Of a stretch of DNA of 64,000 bases, positions 63,235 through 64,000 are shown piece by piece. A program made the position numbers and the translations under genes. The notes under the pieces were generated by a model. The model saw only the letters and a list, made by a program, of their open reading frames with translations, was not told where the DNA came from and did no database searches. Position 1 is the stretch's first letter. Each line of letters starts with the position of its first letter. Location of the stretch: NCBI GenBank assembly GCA_040387555.1, contig JAZKDO010000004.1:186001-250000 (forward strand). Direction: 5' to 3'. Origin of the DNA: UBA4416 sp040387555 (GTDB lineage: Bacteria; Bacteroidota; Bacteroidia; B-17B0; Aurantibacillaceae).

Positions 63235-63279
63235 ATATATCCGTGAAAATCCATTTCATCCGAGTCATCAGTGTTCTAT
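63235..63279. repeat. Degenerate GAT-phased repeat, right arm
   Basis: On the minus strand it reads AGAACACTGATGACTCGGAT then GAAATGGATTTTCACGGATA, with GAT every 9-10 bases. It is inverted relative to 63163-63191, with which its AGAACACnGAT end pairs. Confidence 0.55.
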
Positions 63280-63363
63280 AAAAAATCAATGCCACTCTGA
63301 CTGTAAATTTCTGCAAATGTCAGTAATTTTTGCGATGGTATGTTTTTGGTACAGACTCATGTA

Positions 63364-64000
63364 ATGAGAAAATTTCCTTTATCAGAATTATTTTCTGTTA
63401 TAAAATATCCATTCCTATTTCTAATAATCTGTTGGGCAGTTTTTTTTTCAGATCATTATTTTAATCTGGATCTATATAGGTTTGGTGTTTGTCCCAGAAC
63501 GCTTCCCGGTTTAATTGGAATATTATTTTCTCCTTTTATTCATGGCGATGTCGGACATATTATCAATAATAGTTTGCCTGTTTTTATTTTGAGTTCCATG
63601 ATATTTTACTTCTATCGGCCTATTGTTTGGCCATCGATTCTTTGGATTTTTTTAACCAGTGGAATTTGGTTATGGGTTGGAGGAAGGAATAGCGATGTAA
63701 TTCCTAATTACCATTTTGGAGCCAGTACTTTGATTTATGGATTTGCTTCGTTTTTATTTTTTAGTGGGGTTTTCCGGAAGCACAAACAATTAATGATGGT
63801 ATCTGCCTTTGTGGTATTTATGTACGGAAGCATCACCCATGGTATTTTTCCATTTGATACTCGCGTATCATGGGAAGGACATTTATTTGGAGCTATTTCA
63901 GGAATATTAGTGGCATATAGTTATCGTAAGGATGGTCCGCAGCCCATTAAAGTGGAATGGCCCGAAGAAGAACCTGATCTTGAAGCAGAATACAACGAAC
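63364..64000 (+). CDS. Rhomboid-family intramembrane serine protease, cut off by window edge
   Basis: An open frame from the ATG at 63364 to the window end (212 visible residues). LIGILFSPFIHGDVGHIINN contains the His-x4-His-x3-Asn pattern of rhomboids; the catalytic Ser is in NYHFGASTLIYGF and the catalytic His in SWEGHLFGAISG. The usual Gly-x-Ser-Gly is Gly-Ala-Ser-Thr, a change seen in some active members. Six membrane segments are visible, then an acidic cytosolic tail (KVEWPEEEPDLEAEY). A TPR or partner domain might follow beyond the window. Substrate unknown. Confidence 0.88.
   Translation, partial: MRKFPLSELFSVIKYPFLFLIICWAVFFSDHYFNLDLYRFGVCPRTLPGLIGILFSPFIHGDVGHIINNSLPVFILSSMIFYFYRPIVWPSILWIFLTSGIWLWVGGRNSDVIPNYHFGASTLIYGFASFLFFSGVFRKHKQLMMVSAFVVFMYGSITHGIFPFDTRVSWEGHLFGAISGILVAYSYRKDGPQPIKVEWPEEEPDLEAEYNE

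Noticed and set aside
1..64000. CRISPR arrays, tRNA/rRNA genes, prophage, restriction or anti-phage islands
   Set aside because: No regularly spaced repeats, no tRNA cloverleaf-like segments in the gaps, and no nuclease, integrase or methylase signatures were found.

Overview
This 64 kb window is a chromosomal stretch from an AT-rich member of the Bacteroidota (Flavobacteriales / Chitinophagales-like; the exact order cannot be settled by eye). The evidence is: C-terminal sorting domains of the type IX secretion system (T9SS), the Bacteroidota-restricted families DUF4270 and DUF4290, a short GT5-only glycogen synthase beside panC, a long form of GAPDH, Bacteroidota-type promoters (TTTG, 19 bases, TAnnTTTG) and many lipoproteins with a Cys-Lys-Lys/Ser start. 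No tRNA, rRNA, CRISPR array, phage, integrase or intact insertion sequence was seen. Most of the window is ordinary core genome with small islands of accessory or decayed sequence.

Layout. 1-6 kb, minus strand: a truncated TPR/OmpA-type gene, a subtilisin-like protease with a large insertion, a cystathionine beta-synthase-type enzyme and purC. 6-10.3 kb: a Thr-rich lipoprotein, a glycosyltransferase, a DUF4270 lipoprotein and the short glycogen synthase, divergent from panC and glyS (10.4-12.9 kb). 12.9-18 kb: a small secreted protein, a thioesterase, a VIT-type metal transporter, pckA and smpB. 18-27 kb, plus strand: DUF4290-murA-tlpA, three tandem OmpA-family paralogues (two with a thioredoxin-like N-domain that has lost its cysteines), then grpE-dnaJ. 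27-29 kb: a small accessory patch with a STAS-like protein, a miniature T9SS substrate and a frameshifted T9SS pseudogene. 29-37 kb: long GAPDH, a PRiA4_ORF3-like protein, 3-hydroxybutyryl-CoA dehydrogenase, gcvH-VanZ, trxB, and small secreted or unknown proteins. 37-42 kb, minus strand: a LytTR two-component system behind an M61 peptidase and a CPBP membrane protease. 42-48 kb: a di-haem peroxidase lipoprotein and a symporter / micropeptide / PIG-L deacetylase module. 47.7-56.7 kb: meaB, a glycosyltransferase, an HPP protein, an ABC exporter, a cytosolic NlpC/P60 peptidase, an alpha-oxoamine synthase, a TatD hydrolase and tcdA. 56.9-64 kb: a large T9SS metalloprotease, a TPR protein, an HD phosphohydrolase, an aminotransferase and a truncated rhomboid protease.

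How it works together. The set suggests an aerobic heterotroph that secretes proteases through the outer membrane, has gluconeogenic and one-carbon enzymes, and carries sensing and proteolysis functions in the envelope. The least explained items are: a 41-residue membrane peptide overlapping a sodium symporter; a metalloprotease whose catalytic domain is split by a GEVED-type domain; a three-copy intergenic element with covarying terminal stems; a 156-bp inverted-repeat element after meaB; and the cysteine-less thioredoxin-OmpA paralogues. None amounts to a proven new system. The symporter-micropeptide-deacetylase module and the intergenic elements deserve a first look.
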